Part shown: positions 23,197-32,306 of the stretch, piece after piece
Layout: each line of letters opens with the position of its first letter
How positions within the stretch are numbered: the first letter of the stretch is position 1
NCBI GenBank assembly: GCA_040756995.1
Contig: JBFLYK010000013.1
Span: 81,314-145,313 of the forward strand
From: BP-133 sp040756995
GTDB taxonomy: Bacteria > Actinomycetota > Acidimicrobiia > IMCC26256 > BP-133
Length of the DNA: 64,000 nt
Reading direction: 5' to 3'
Made by a program: the position numbers and the translations under genes
Notes under the pieces: model-generated
Told to the model about the DNA's origin: nothing
Databases searched by the model: none
The model's input: only the letters and a program-made list of their open reading frames with translations

Positions 23197-24762
23197 ATGC
23201 AGATTCTGACCAGGTTCGTTCGACGACCCGTGGTGCTCGGAGCCGTGTTGGCGGCGATGGTGGGGGCCACCTGCGGCGGCAACCAGGAAGCCCTCCGGCG
23301 CCAGATCCAGTCGGCGCCGGAGTCGTCCGCGGCCGGGCCGGCCGACGGCGCCGTTCCGGAGGATTCCGGCGGAGCGGCGCCGGAGGCGGCCCCCACGGAT
23401 GCCGCCGTCGGCGAGTCCGGACCGGCTGCGAGGGTGGCCTCGGGGGGTGTGACCCCCCAGACCCGGGCCGGCCAGGCCCGGGCCACCGGCACGCCGGCAC
23501 CCAACGCCGCGGGGCCGGCCGCCCCGGGCGGCAGCACCCCGGGCACCAGGGCCGGGGCCTCGAGCGCGGCAGCGCCCTCCGGTGGTGCGGCGCCGGCCGG
23601 TGGGGCAGCGCTGTCGGGCGCGGTGAACCCCGGCGCCACGGATGTCGGTGTCACCGGCGAGAAGGTTCTGATCGGCGGGGTCTGGTTCCACGAGAGCTAC
23701 CTGGACCGCTATTCCCGGGTGGCCGAGCACGCCGCCCGGGCCTTCTTCAACGAGATCAACCGGGCGGGCGGGATCCACGGCCGGAAGATCGAGTACGTCA
23801 GCTGCGTCGACGGCGGTGACACCAGCCGGGCCCGGGCCTGCTTCAAGGACCTGGTGGAGAACAAGAAGGTCTTCATGATGGGCCCGACGATCAGCTGGGC
23901 CACCGGGACGATCCAGGACTACATCAAGTCGCAGAAGATCCCCTTCGTCGGGAGCTTCGGCCTGTACCTCGAGGAGTTCAAGAACGACAACCTGTATTCG
24001 TTCCCGGCGCAGGTCCCGGTCTACGAGATTGCCCGCCTGTTCGGGAAGTTCCTGATCGAGACCGTGAAGCCGGCCACGGTGGGGATCTCCTACCTCAACA
24101 TCGAGGCCGCCCAGGAGTGCATGAAGGGCCTCGAGGAGTACCTGGGCAAGGGCGGCGTCAAGGTGGTCGCCAAGGTCGGCAACGAGTTCGACGAGCCCGA
24201 CCTCACCCCCCAGGTGCTCAAGATGCGCCAGGCCAACCCCGACATCGTCGCCTTCTGCAACGACCCGGTGAACAACGCCAAGTTCGTCGGGGTGGCGGCC
24301 CGGGCCCAGCGGTACAAGCCCCGCCTGGGCTGGATCGGCGGATGGCCAACGGTCCCCGAGTTCGGCAAGATCGTCGGCGACTGGGGAGTCGGGCATTACG
24401 GGTTCAGCTCCGTCTGCTACCACGAAGCACCAGAGTGCGATGCCGACCCGGACGTCAAGCTGTTCAAGACGCAGCTTGACAAGCACTACCCGGGCGAGAT
24501 CGAGCGGATGCACTACTACGGCCAGAACATGTGGTGCGGAGCGAAGATGATCGCCGAAGCACTCCGCCTGGCCGGCCCGAACCTCACCCGGCTGAGCCTG
24601 CTGCAGGCACTCGATTCGGGGAAGTTCTTCGGCTGGACCTGTCAGGGCATGCAGACCTTCTACAAAGCGAACGTCCGAGAGGGCAGCAAGGGCGGGCAGA
24701 TGCTCCAGCTCGACCAGTCCGGGCGCTGGCGGCTGGTGAAGCCGACCTACCGGGCTGACTGA
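23197..24762 (+). CDS. Liv-type ABC substrate-binding protein 1
   Basis: The 521-residue protein has a signal sequence with Cys ~27 (a non-canonical lipobox), then a linker of ~115 residues very rich in A, G and P, then a type I periplasmic binding fold from VTGEKVLIGG (~148) on, with NEINRAGGIHGRKIE and FMMGPTISWATGTIQDYI. It shares design and length with the protein at 48885. It captures the solute outside the membrane. The long linker would let the domain reach through a thick cell wall. RBS GGGGGAGGAA precedes ATG 23197. Confidence 0.88.
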   Translation: MQILTRFVRRPVVLGAVLAAMVGATCGGNQEALRRQIQSAPESSAAGPADGAVPEDSGGAAPEAAPTDAAVGESGPAARVASGGVTPQTRAGQARATGTPAPNAAGPAAPGGSTPGTRAGASSAAAPSGGAAPAGGAALSGAVNPGATDVGVTGEKVLIGGVWFHESYLDRYSRVAEHAARAFFNEINRAGGIHGRKIEYVSCVDGGDTSRARACFKDLVENKKVFMMGPTISWATGTIQDYIKSQKIPFVGSFGLYLEEFKNDNLYSFPAQVPVYEIARLFGKFLIETVKPATVGISYLNIEAAQECMKGLEEYLGKGGVKVVAKVGNEFDEPDLTPQVLKMRQANPDIVAFCNDPVNNAKFVGVAARAQRYKPRLGWIGGWPTVPEFGKIVGDWGVGHYGFSSVCYHEAPECDADPDVKLFKTQLDKHYPGEIERMHYYGQNMWCGAKMIAEALRLAGPNLTRLSLLQALDSGKFFGWTCQGMQTFYKANVREGSKGGQMLQLDQSGRWRLVKPTYRAD

Positions 24763-24795
24763 CAAGGCCGGACGGCAGGCGGATCGGGGGAGGTC

Positions 24796-25659
24796 ATGGA
24801 ATACGTCATTGCCGGGGTCTTCCTCGGCGCCCTGTACGCGGTGCTGGCCGGCGGCCTCGTGCTCGTCTACCGGGTGAGCAAGGTGCTCAACTTCGCCGCC
24901 GGGGCGCTGGGCACCGCCGTCGCCTACCTGTACTGGGAGTTCACCGAGGAATGGCACTGGGCGCCGTCGTCGGCGGCGGCGCTGGCCGTGCTGTGCGGGG
25001 TCGTGGTCAGCGCCGCGGCCGGGGTGGCCATCGACCACGCCTCCCGCCGCTACGGGCGGGCGGAGGCGACGGCGGCCACCGCCGGGCTCATGCTGTTCCT
25101 GGTGGCGGGGACGATCTGGGTCTGGGGGGCGGGATTGCGGATCGTCGGCTCGGTGGTGCCGGGCGGAGACCGCATCTTCGACCTCGGCAGCGTCAACATC
25201 ACCGGCCACCAGCTGGCCACCATCGCCTGGGGAGCGCTGTACGCGTTGCTCCTGCACCTGTGGCTGCGGCGGACCGACAGCGGGCTGGCCCTGCGGGCCA
25301 TGAGCGAGGACGACGAGGTGGCCGTCCTCCACGGTGTCCGACCTCTTCCCATGGCCGCGCTGGCCTGGGCGGCGGCGGGGCTGGGGAGCGGCGTGGCCGG
25401 CATCCTCATCAGCCACATCGCCACCCTGGACCCGGTGACCCTGACGTTCCAGATGGTCCCCGCCTTCGTCGGTGCCGCCCTCGGCGTGCTCCGCCGGTTC
25501 GGGCGGGCCTACCTGGGTTCCCTCAGCCTCGGGGTGCTCTACGGGGTGCTCGGTCCGTACTCGGCCCGGCCCGGCATCCGAGAAGTGATCGCCTACGTGC
25601 TGCTCGCCGGCACCCTCCTGATGCTCTCCTCCAAGACCAGACCCGGGGAGGTCGTCTAG
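24796..25659 (+). CDS. livH: Liv-type ABC permease, LivH family
   Basis: The 287-residue integral membrane protein has about eight hydrophobic segments and the LivH features: GALYAVLAGGLVLVYRVSKVLNFAAG near the start, written here as LAGGLVLVYR and LNFAAGALG, a central ALRAMSEDDEVAVLHGV coupling loop for the ATPase, and FVGAALGVL near the end. It forms the channel with the LivM partner encoded next. RBS GGGGGAGG lies before ATG 24796. Confidence 0.9.
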   Translation: MEYVIAGVFLGALYAVLAGGLVLVYRVSKVLNFAAGALGTAVAYLYWEFTEEWHWAPSSAAALAVLCGVVVSAAAGVAIDHASRRYGRAEATAATAGLMLFLVAGTIWVWGAGLRIVGSVVPGGDRIFDLGSVNITGHQLATIAWGALYALLLHLWLRRTDSGLALRAMSEDDEVAVLHGVRPLPMAALAWAAAGLGSGVAGILISHIATLDPVTLTFQMVPAFVGAALGVLRRFGRAYLGSLSLGVLYGVLGPYSARPGIREVIAYVLLAGTLLMLSSKTRPGEVV

Positions 25660-26822
25660 TGCTCGCGGTTCCCACGGCCCCGGCCCGCCCGGCGCGGGCG
25701 GCCGCCCGATCCGCCTGGCGGCGGCCGGTGGTGGGGTGGACGATCCTCTTCGGCGGTGCCGTCGGAGCGTGGCTCCTCGGTCCGGCCAGCGACTACGAGG
25801 CGTTCCTGTTCAACCTGTTCCTGGCCTACGTCGTCGTGTCCCTCGGCACCGTCTTCCTCGTCGGATGGGCGGGGCAGGTGTCCTTCGCCCAGGCGGCCTT
25901 CTTCGGGATCGGCGCCTACCTGACCGCCCACCTGGCCCGCGGGGCCGACCCCGGCTATCCCATCACGCTGATCGTGGCGGCGACCGGCGCGGCGTGCTTC
26001 GCCCTGCCGATGGCCATTCCGGCCGTCCGGTTGCGGGGGATCTACCTGGCGCTGGCCACGCTGGCCTACCAGGCGGCCATCGAACGGTTCCTGTTCCGCC
26101 AGATCTGGTTCACCCTCGGGGGCGAATCGATCGCCATCGGGAATCCGCAGCTCGTCGGCGGGGCGACGCTGGGCAGCGCCCGGGCGCTGTCGCTGGCCGC
26201 GGTTCCGCTGGTGGTACTGCTGTTTCTGGCACTGCGGGCGGTGCGCCGCTCGAAGGTCGGACGGGCGCTCATCGGCCAGCACCGGCGGGAGGCGGCCATG
26301 GCCGCCTGCGGGGTGCCCATTCCCCGCTACCGGCTCCTGGCCTTCGTGACCGCGGCCTGGCTGGCGGGGGCGGGAGGAAGCCTCTTCACCTACGCCCTGA
26401 ACTCGGCGCCGGGATCGAACGAGTACACCATCGTGAAGTCGACCGTCCTGCTGGCGATCCCCGTCATCGGCGGGATCACCCGGCTCAGTGGCGCGGTGGT
26501 CGGCAGCGCGGTGTTCGTCACGCTCCCGGAGATCCTCCGCCGGTTCGACATCCGCAACTTCAACGTGAGCGCGGTGATGGGCCTGGGGCTGTTCCTCACG
26601 GCCGTCCTCCTCCGGGGCGGGATCCTCGGCTACCTGGACCGGGTCCGGGCCCGGGAACGCCAGCGCTACGCCTGGCTGGCGCCCGCCCCCAAGCCCGTCC
26701 CCACGCCGGGGAACGGCGCCGCCCGCCGATCCCTCCGGCTCACGCTCAGCCGCGGCCGGCAGCTGTGGATCTCTCCCAACGGGCACTCCGGCGAGGAGGT
26801 GCGAGTCGATGCCGGACGCTGA
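25659..26822 (+). CDS. livM: Liv-type ABC permease, LivM family
   Basis: GTG 25659 overlaps the last base of the LivH stop. The 387-residue protein has the LivM core: VGWAGQVSFAQAAFFGIGAY, AIPAVRLRGIYLALATLA and the coupling loop KVGRALIGQHRREAAMAACG. A cytoplasmic, basic C-terminal tail of ~60 residues extends past the last helix. The 14-nt overlap with the LivG gene shows tight coupling. Confidence 0.9.
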   Translation: MLAVPTAPARPARAAARSAWRRPVVGWTILFGGAVGAWLLGPASDYEAFLFNLFLAYVVVSLGTVFLVGWAGQVSFAQAAFFGIGAYLTAHLARGADPGYPITLIVAATGAACFALPMAIPAVRLRGIYLALATLAYQAAIERFLFRQIWFTLGGESIAIGNPQLVGGATLGSARALSLAAVPLVVLLFLALRAVRRSKVGRALIGQHRREAAMAACGVPIPRYRLLAFVTAAWLAGAGGSLFTYALNSAPGSNEYTIVKSTVLLAIPVIGGITRLSGAVVGSAVFVTLPEILRRFDIRNFNVSAVMGLGLFLTAVLLRGGILGYLDRVRARERQRYAWLAPAPKPVPTPGNGAARRSLRLTLSRGRQLWISPNGHSGEEVRVDAGR

Positions 26823-27576
26823 AGCCGCCGAACTGCAGGTCGTCGACCTCACCGTCCGCTTCGGCCGGGTGACCGCCCTCGACGGGGTGACCGTGGCCTT
26901 CCACCCCGGAGTCCTGGTCGGGGTGATGGGCCCCAACGGAGCCGGCAAGACCACGCTGCTCAACGCCATGACCGGAGCAGTGCCGGTCGCCGGAGGGGAG
27001 ATCCGCCTCGGGGCGCGTCGGCTGAACGGCCTCCCTCCGTGGACCCGCCAGTCACTCGGCATCGCCCGGACGTTCCAGCGCTGCGAGCTCGTGCCGGAGT
27101 TGTCGGTGGAGGAGAACGTCCTCATCGGCGCCCACCGGCGGCTGCGCCTCGTCGACGAGCTCCTCGGCCGCAGCGACGACGCCTGGCTCGGCACCGACGA
27201 GCTGCTGGCCCACTTCGGCATCGGCGCCGAACTCCTCGACCAGCCTGTCGGGAACCTCCCCTACGGCTGGCAGCGGCGCGTGGAGATCGTCCGGGCCCTG
27301 GTGGCCGAGCCGTCGTTCCTCCTCCTCGACGAGCCGGTGGCCGGCATGGACCCGGAGGAGAGCTCGGAGCTCGGGGAGCTCATCCGAGAGTGGGTGGACA
27401 CCACCGGCCGGGGGGCGGTGCTGGTCGAACACGACGTCGATCTGGTCGCCCAGATCTGCGACGAGGTCTACGCGCTGGACTTCGGGGTGCTCGTCGCCTC
27501 CGGTCCTCCCGACGCGGTGCTGTCCCATCCCAAGGTGGTCGAGGCCTACCTCGGCGTCACCCCGGAGGTGATCTGA
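26809..27576 (+). CDS. livG: Liv-type ABC ATPase, LivG family
   Basis: The 255-residue ATPase has Walker A GPNGAGKTTLLNA (~42-54), a signature in the LivG form LPYGWQRRVEIVRAL (no LSGGQ), Walker B FLLLDEPVAGMDP and an H-loop in VLVEHDVDLV. It powers import together with LivF, encoded next with a 1-nt overlap. Confidence 0.92.
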   Translation: MPDAEAAELQVVDLTVRFGRVTALDGVTVAFHPGVLVGVMGPNGAGKTTLLNAMTGAVPVAGGEIRLGARRLNGLPPWTRQSLGIARTFQRCELVPELSVEENVLIGAHRRLRLVDELLGRSDDAWLGTDELLAHFGIGAELLDQPVGNLPYGWQRRVEIVRALVAEPSFLLLDEPVAGMDPEESSELGELIREWVDTTGRGAVLVEHDVDLVAQICDEVYALDFGVLVASGPPDAVLSHPKVVEAYLGVTPEVI

Positions 27577-28292
27577 TGCTCCAAGTCGCCGATCTGCATG
27601 TCCGCTTCGGCGGCATCGAGGCGCTGCGGGGCGTCTCGCTGCGGGCCGAACCGGGCGAGATCGTCGCCGTCCTCGGCCGCAACGGGGCGGGCAAGAGCAC
27701 CCTGCTGCGGACCATCTCGGGCGTGAGCCGCCCCTGGCGAGGAACGGTGAGCTGGAAGGACCAGCGACTCGACCATCTGTCGGCGGCGGCCATCAACCGG
27801 CTGGGCGTCGTCCAGGTTCCCGAAGGGAGAAGGATCCTGGGCGAACTCAGCGTGCGGGACAACCTCCTCCTCGGAGGCTACGGCCGCCGCCGGGGCCGGG
27901 AGGAGAGCATCCGGCGGGTGCTCGACCTGTTCCCCGTCCTGGAAGAGCGGCTCGACACGTCCGGCGCCGCCCTTTCTGGCGGCCAGCAGCAGATGCTGGC
28001 CATCGGCCGGGGCTTGGTGGCCGCCCCCCAGCTGCTGATGATCGACGAACTGTCCCTCGGGCTCGCCCCGATCGTGGTCGAAGAACTGGCCCACCGCCTC
28101 GAACGGCTCCGGGACGAGGGCATCGGGATCCTGCTCGTGGAACAGGAGTACCCCTTGGCCCTGCGGATCGCCAACCGGGTCTACGTCATCGAGAAGGGCC
28201 GGGTCGGCTGGGCCGGTCCCCCCAGCGGAGCACGAGACGTCCTGGTGTCGTCCTACTTCGGCCGCCAGAGCGCGGCCCGCCTCGGGAGGTGA
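27576..28292 (+). CDS. livF: Liv-type ABC ATPase, LivF family
   Basis: ATG 27576 overlaps the LivG stop (TGATG). The 238-residue ATPase has GRNGAGKSTLLRTI, a complete signature LSGGQQQMLAIGRGLV, LLMIDELSLGLAP and LLVEQEYPLAL. These are the hallmarks of LivF. With 23197-27576 it completes a five-component importer. The LivF partner in the other cluster (45151) has a 60-residue basic tail that this one lacks. Confidence 0.92.
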   Translation: MLQVADLHVRFGGIEALRGVSLRAEPGEIVAVLGRNGAGKSTLLRTISGVSRPWRGTVSWKDQRLDHLSAAAINRLGVVQVPEGRRILGELSVRDNLLLGGYGRRRGREESIRRVLDLFPVLEERLDTSGAALSGGQQQMLAIGRGLVAAPQLLMIDELSLGLAPIVVEELAHRLERLRDEGIGILLVEQEYPLALRIANRVYVIEKGRVGWAGPPSGARDVLVSSYFGRQSAARLGR

Positions 28293-28297
28293 GGCTG

Positions 28298-29758
28298 ATG
28301 CGCAACATCGCCGCCGGCCTCGGCGTCGGCGCGCTCCTCGTCGTCGTCGGGATCGCCGCCCCGGCCTATCCGGAGAGCGAGACGGGGTTCTTCTCCGCGG
28401 AGGCCTTCGCCGCTCCCTCCTACCACGTCGTGGAGATCCCCAAGGTCGAAGAGGGAGGCGAGGGGTTCTCCTGGGCCTACGTCAACCAGACCCCCGAGTC
28501 GTGGGGCCGGTCCTTCGCCTTCTGGGCCGGGCCGACCCCGGAGACGGTGTTCCAGTCGTCGGTGCCCCAGCAGGGTCCCCTCGCAGGGCGCCGCTGGCGC
28601 GCTCCCGGCTCGTGGACGAGCTACCCGCCCGGCGGCAACAGCAACGGCGACATCAACTTCGGCGAGCCGGTCAAAGGGCCGCTCGGGCCCACCGTCGACA
28701 CCCCCGGCGGCCGGCTGCGTCTCGGGTCGTTCTCGGGGCACTCCGACGCCGAGGGCGGCACCGGCGACTTCGCCTTCACCGATTTCCAGGCGGCCGGCGC
28801 GCCGGTCAGCATCGGGTTCGCCCGCTCCTTCGCCCAGGCCCGCCGGGAGGCCGGCGCGGCAGTCGGCACCGGGTGGGCCGTGACCCGCAACCTGCGGATG
28901 GGTGACGTCACCATCGACGAGATCCGCAGCGAAGCGTCGGTGCGGGCCACGACGGCGGGAGAGACCGCCACCTGGAAGCTGGTGATCCTCGGGTTCTCCG
29001 CCCCCGGCCAGCCCCGCCAGGACCTGACGTTCTCGTCCGACGACCACGGCGACCAACGCATCCAGGCCTTCAACGAAATGTTCGCCGGCGGGGCCGAACA
29101 GCGGCGGTCGGAGTTCCGGATCGTGCCCGGGCGGCTGTGGAAGGACGATGGTGGCGCTCACGCCGAATCGGGGTTCCTCAAGATGGGCCATCGGCCCGTG
29201 GTGACCGAGAACAGCCTCTTCCAGAAGCTCGGGTACGCCATCAGCTTCAGCTCCGCTCGGGCGCTGTACCGCGGCGGCGACCCGGCTCCCGAACTCGAGG
29301 CACCGGTGGAAACCGGCGACCTTCCCGTCGCCTCCGGCGCGACGGCGCCACCTCCCGCAGCCGAGGAGAACCCGGCCCTTCCGGTGACCGCCGCCGAACG
29401 CGGCGAGGCCAGTGTCGAGCCGCCGCTGGTGAACATTCCGGCGGCCGGAACGGCCACCGACGACCAGGGAATCCCGGGCGTCGAGGAGGTCCGGCCGCCG
29501 TTCCCGTCGCTGGCGGCGCCCCCGCTGCCGTCTGCGCCGCTCAGCGGTGCCGCGCCGTTCAACGGTGCCGGTCGAACCGGGCCCCGGGCCGGGGCGCCGC
29601 TCGAAACGGTGACAGCCGGGCTGGGCCGCGAGGCGGCGCGGGAGGTGCGGCGGGGGATGGGTCTCGTGGCCGTCGTCGCTGGAGTGGGGATGGCGGTGGC
29701 AGTAGGGATGACCCGACGGCAACTAGCGCTGCGGGCGCTGGCGAACAAAGCGAGGTAG
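28298..29758 (+). CDS. Large exported, membrane-anchored protein 1 of the importer module
   Basis: The 486-residue protein has an N-terminal signal segment (residues ~5-22), a beta-rich extracellular body to ~330 (VGTGWAVTRNLRMGDVTIDEI, GEcontaining WKLVILGFSAPGQPRQD), a long Pro/Ala-rich stalk and one C-terminal membrane helix at ~450-470 followed by basic residues. A distant relative of similar plan is at 42942, beside the second importer. No enzyme motif is visible. It may receive or display substrate outside the cell. RBS GGGAGGTGAGG precedes ATG 28298, 5 nt after the LivF stop. Confidence 0.7.
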   Translation: MRNIAAGLGVGALLVVVGIAAPAYPESETGFFSAEAFAAPSYHVVEIPKVEEGGEGFSWAYVNQTPESWGRSFAFWAGPTPETVFQSSVPQQGPLAGRRWRAPGSWTSYPPGGNSNGDINFGEPVKGPLGPTVDTPGGRLRLGSFSGHSDAEGGTGDFAFTDFQAAGAPVSIGFARSFAQARREAGAAVGTGWAVTRNLRMGDVTIDEIRSEASVRATTAGETATWKLVILGFSAPGQPRQDLTFSSDDHGDQRIQAFNEMFAGGAEQRRSEFRIVPGRLWKDDGGAHAESGFLKMGHRPVVTENSLFQKLGYAISFSSARALYRGGDPAPELEAPVETGDLPVASGATAPPPAAEENPALPVTAAERGEASVEPPLVNIPAAGTATDDQGIPGVEEVRPPFPSLAAPPLPSAPLSGAAPFNGAGRTGPRAGAPLETVTAGLGREAAREVRRGMGLVAVVAGVGMAVAVGMTRRQLALRALANKAR

Positions 29759-29763
29759 TGGCG

Positions 29764-30102
29764 ATGCGCCTCACAATCAGACAGTCCTGGAAGGTGGCAG
29801 CCGGCCTGCTGCTGGCCCTCGGAGGTGGCGTGGCCATCCTGGCCGGCTGGTCCAGTGTGCGGAACCTCCTGGAGGTGGCCGACCAGGTACCGCACCTCAT
29901 CAGCGGCGGGATGGGCGGGCTGGCGCTCGTGCTGGCCGGCGTGTGGCTGCTGCGGTCCCACGAGACGGACCTCGTCGTGGAGCACCTGCGGGAGAACGGC
30001 GAACGCCTCGATCGTCTCCAGGAGGACGTGGCCCGGCTGAGCGCGCTGCTCGACGGAGCCCACGTCGAGGAGGTTGAACCGCCGGCGATGCTGCGGCGCT
30101 GA
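29764..30102 (+). CDS. Small two-helix membrane protein 1 of the importer module
   Basis: The 112-residue protein has two membrane helices (residues ~11-28 and ~43-62) separated by QVPHLISGGMGGLALVLAG, then a coiled-coil-like cytoplasmic tail (VVEHLRENGERLDRLQEDVARLSALL). The protein at 44801 has the same layout and the matching QLPYVLSGGIGGLFLLGAG, so the two are paralogues. It starts 5 nt after the exported protein gene. The conserved SGG-x-GGL turn is the signature. Function unknown; an assembly or signalling partner of the importer is my inference. Confidence 0.7.
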   Translation: MRLTIRQSWKVAAGLLLALGGGVAILAGWSSVRNLLEVADQVPHLISGGMGGLALVLAGVWLLRSHETDLVVEHLRENGERLDRLQEDVARLSALLDGAHVEEVEPPAMLRR

Positions 30103-30141
30103 GCGGGCCAGGATCGAGGATCGCCCGCGCCCCTCCCCAGT

Positions 30142-31434
30142 TCAGGTCGTGCGGCTCCGCAGGGGGAGCACGACCCGAACCTGGAGTCCCGCGCCTTCCC
30201 GGGGGCCGGCTTCAACCCAGCCCCCCAGGCTGGTGCTCAGCTGGTCCACAATCCACAGACCGAGGCCCGAGGTGCCCCGCCGTTCCCCGAAGCCGGCGAA
30301 CTTGTCGAACGCCAGCGAGGCTTGTTGCGGGGGCAGGCCCGGGCCGCGGTCGAGCACGAGCAGTTCCAGGCGCCCGTCGCCGCGCTGCGCCACGACCTCC
30401 ACGGGACTGTCCTCGTCGCTGTGGCGCAGCGCGTTCTCGACCAGGTTGGTCACGATGCGCCGCACCTTGGGCGGATCGACCCGGACGATGTCGATGCCGG
30501 GATCGACCCGGATGCAGACCCGGGAACTCCCCGGACCGGCCGCCGAGACCGCCTGCTCGAGAAGATCGCCGAGGAAGACATCGGAGAGCTGGACCCGGCT
30601 GAGGGCGTCGGGGTCGCGGGAGCCGGCCACTTCGTGCAGAGCGTCGACCATCGCCGCCAGATGATCGGCGTGCGTCTTGATGAGCCCAAGGGTCTTTCCC
30701 CGGCCCACCCGATCCCCTTCCGGGGTTGCCGACCACGCCAGGTGCTGGGTCAGCGCCTGCAGGGAGGCCACCGGCGTACGGAACTCGTGGGTGATGACCT
30801 GGAGCAGCTCCTGCCGCTGCCGTTCCAGGCCCTCGAGCCGTTCCCGATGCTCACGCTCCTGCGCCGCTCCGGCTTGGGCGACCACGGCCCGGGTGTGCTC
30901 CGTCCGTTCCACCCGGGAGAGGATCCCGGTCAACAGCGCTCCGAAGAGCAAGTAGCACGGCCACCACACCGCCGCCTGCAGCCGCTCGGCCTGGCCGAGA
31001 TCGGGTTCGGGGACGGTGAGGATCACCACCGCCAGGACCGACCCGTCGAGCGCGGCGGCCAGCAACGCCAGCACGAGATCGAAGCGCATGGCCCAGGAAC
31101 TGACCGCCAGGATCAGGATGGCCAGCGCCGGGCTGCGAGCCCCACCGGAAAAGGCCACGGCCAGGAGACTGAGCACGGCGTCGGTCCCCGTCAGGATCCA
31201 GCGCCCGATCGGATTGAGAAACAGGCGGAGCCGAGCCGCCACGAACAGGCTGTAGGTCACGGCCACACCGACCACCACCCACAGGGCGACGGGATAGGGG
31301 CGGACGTCACGAGTACCGAACAGCTGCAGCCCGGCCACCGACACCACGATCAGGAAGCGGATCAGGGCGATGACCCGCTCGACCTCTTCCCGATCCCACT
31401 CCGGGGAAGGTGCTGGACCGACGATGTCCCTCAC
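30142..31434 (-). CDS. Membrane sensor histidine kinase
   Basis: The ~430-residue kinase has about six N-terminal hydrophobic segments, a coiled coil (REHRERLEGLERQRQELL), a HisKA box VITHEFRTPVASL with the phospho-His, an N box NLVENALRHS, and G boxes DRGPGLP and GTSGLGLWIV. No extracellular sensor domain is evident, so it may sense the membrane or a bound partner. I prefer GTG 31434 because it leaves ~90 nt for a promoter shared with the divergent response regulator; an ATG at 31515 would leave 8 nt. Its 3' end faces the importer operon. Confidence 0.85.
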   Translation of the reverse strand: MRDIVGPAPSPEWDREEVERVIALIRFLIVVSVAGLQLFGTRDVRPYPVALWVVVGVAVTYSLFVAARLRLFLNPIGRWILTGTDAVLSLLAVAFSGGARSPALAILILAVSSWAMRFDLVLALLAAALDGSVLAVVILTVPEPDLGQAERLQAAVWWPCYLLFGALLTGILSRVERTEHTRAVVAQAGAAQEREHRERLEGLERQRQELLQVITHEFRTPVASLQALTQHLAWSATPEGDRVGRGKTLGLIKTHADHLAAMVDALHEVAGSRDPDALSRVQLSDVFLGDLLEQAVSAAGPGSSRVCIRVDPGIDIVRVDPPKVRRIVTNLVENALRHSDEDSPVEVVAQRGDGRLELLVLDRGPGLPPQQASLAFDKFAGFGERRGTSGLGLWIVDQLSTSLGGWVEAGPREGAGLQVRVVLPLRSRTT

Positions 31435-31523
31435 GGCAAGGTATTGCAATCCACCGGCGGGCCGGCCGCAACCGGGCAGGGACAGCCGACCCACGGCGAG
31501 TGACGGGGACGGCATGGGGGGAC

Positions 31524-32189
31524 GTGAGCATCACAGCGGTCATCATCGACGATCACCGGCTCTTCGCTGAGGGGCTGTCGCTGCTCCTCGGGCCCGAAAA
31601 AGGCGGCGAGGTCGTCGTGGTCGGGACCACCGAGCGGGCGGCTGACGCCGAGGAGCTGGTCCGGAGATGCCGGCCCGATCTCGCCATCGTCGACCTCGCC
31701 ATGCCCTCCCCGGGCGGCCTCGCCGCCATCCGGGCCATCAAACGCCGCTACCCGCAGGTCCATGTGCTGGCCCTCTCCGGAAGCGACTCGACCGCGCTGA
31801 TCCTCGACGCCCTGGCCGCCGGCGCCGACGGCTTCCTCCCCAAACACGCCGACCCCGCCGTGATCGTCGGCCCCATGAAGGTGGTGGCGGAAGGATGGTC
31901 CGTCCTCCCCCGCCCCCTCCTGCACCGACTCCTCACCGCCACCGACCGGGCCGCCGGCCGGCTCCTCGAAACCCTCGACGACGACGAACGTCGCCTGTGG
32001 CGGCTGATCGCCGACGGCCTCGAGATCGCCGAGATCGGCGAGGCGCTCTACGTCTCGGACCGCACCGCCAAACGGCTCATGGCCAATCTCCTGCGCAAGA
32101 TCGGCGCCGAGAACCGCATCCAGGCCGCCGCGCTCGCCGGCCGCGCCGGCCTCCTCGACGAGGACCCTACGGAGGTCTGGCCCACGTAG
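31524..32189 (+). CDS. LuxR/NarL-type response regulator
   Basis: The 221-residue protein has a receiver domain (IIDDHR, phospho-Asp in AIVDLAMPSPGG, Lys in FLPKHAD) and a C-terminal LuxR-type helix-turn-helix (ALYVSDRTAKRLMANLLRKIGAENR split here as ALYVSDRTAKRL and NLLRKIG). It is divergent from the sensor kinase at 30142 and is its likely partner. GTG 31524 is used. The target may be the adjacent importer or the SCP2 gene downstream. Confidence 0.85.
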   Translation: MSITAVIIDDHRLFAEGLSLLLGPEKGGEVVVVGTTERAADAEELVRRCRPDLAIVDLAMPSPGGLAAIRAIKRRYPQVHVLALSGSDSTALILDALAAGADGFLPKHADPAVIVGPMKVVAEGWSVLPRPLLHRLLTATDRAAGRLLETLDDDERRLWRLIADGLEIAEIGEALYVSDRTAKRLMANLLRKIGAENRIQAAALAGRAGLLDEDPTEVWPT

Positions 32190-32306
32190 GCCACGAACTG
32201 GCCCAGGCAGCGCTTCACCCGGCCGGGGCGCCGATGCCACAACGGTGACCAGAACGGAGATCGGGCGCTCCCGCCAGCGTCGGCGCGCCGAACACGAGGA
32301 GAACCA

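Noticed and set aside
22780..25416. An 878-codon minus-strand open frame opposite the binding protein and permease genes
   Set aside because: It is antisense to three well-supported genes and has the His/Arg/Pro-rich composition of high-GC shadow frames.
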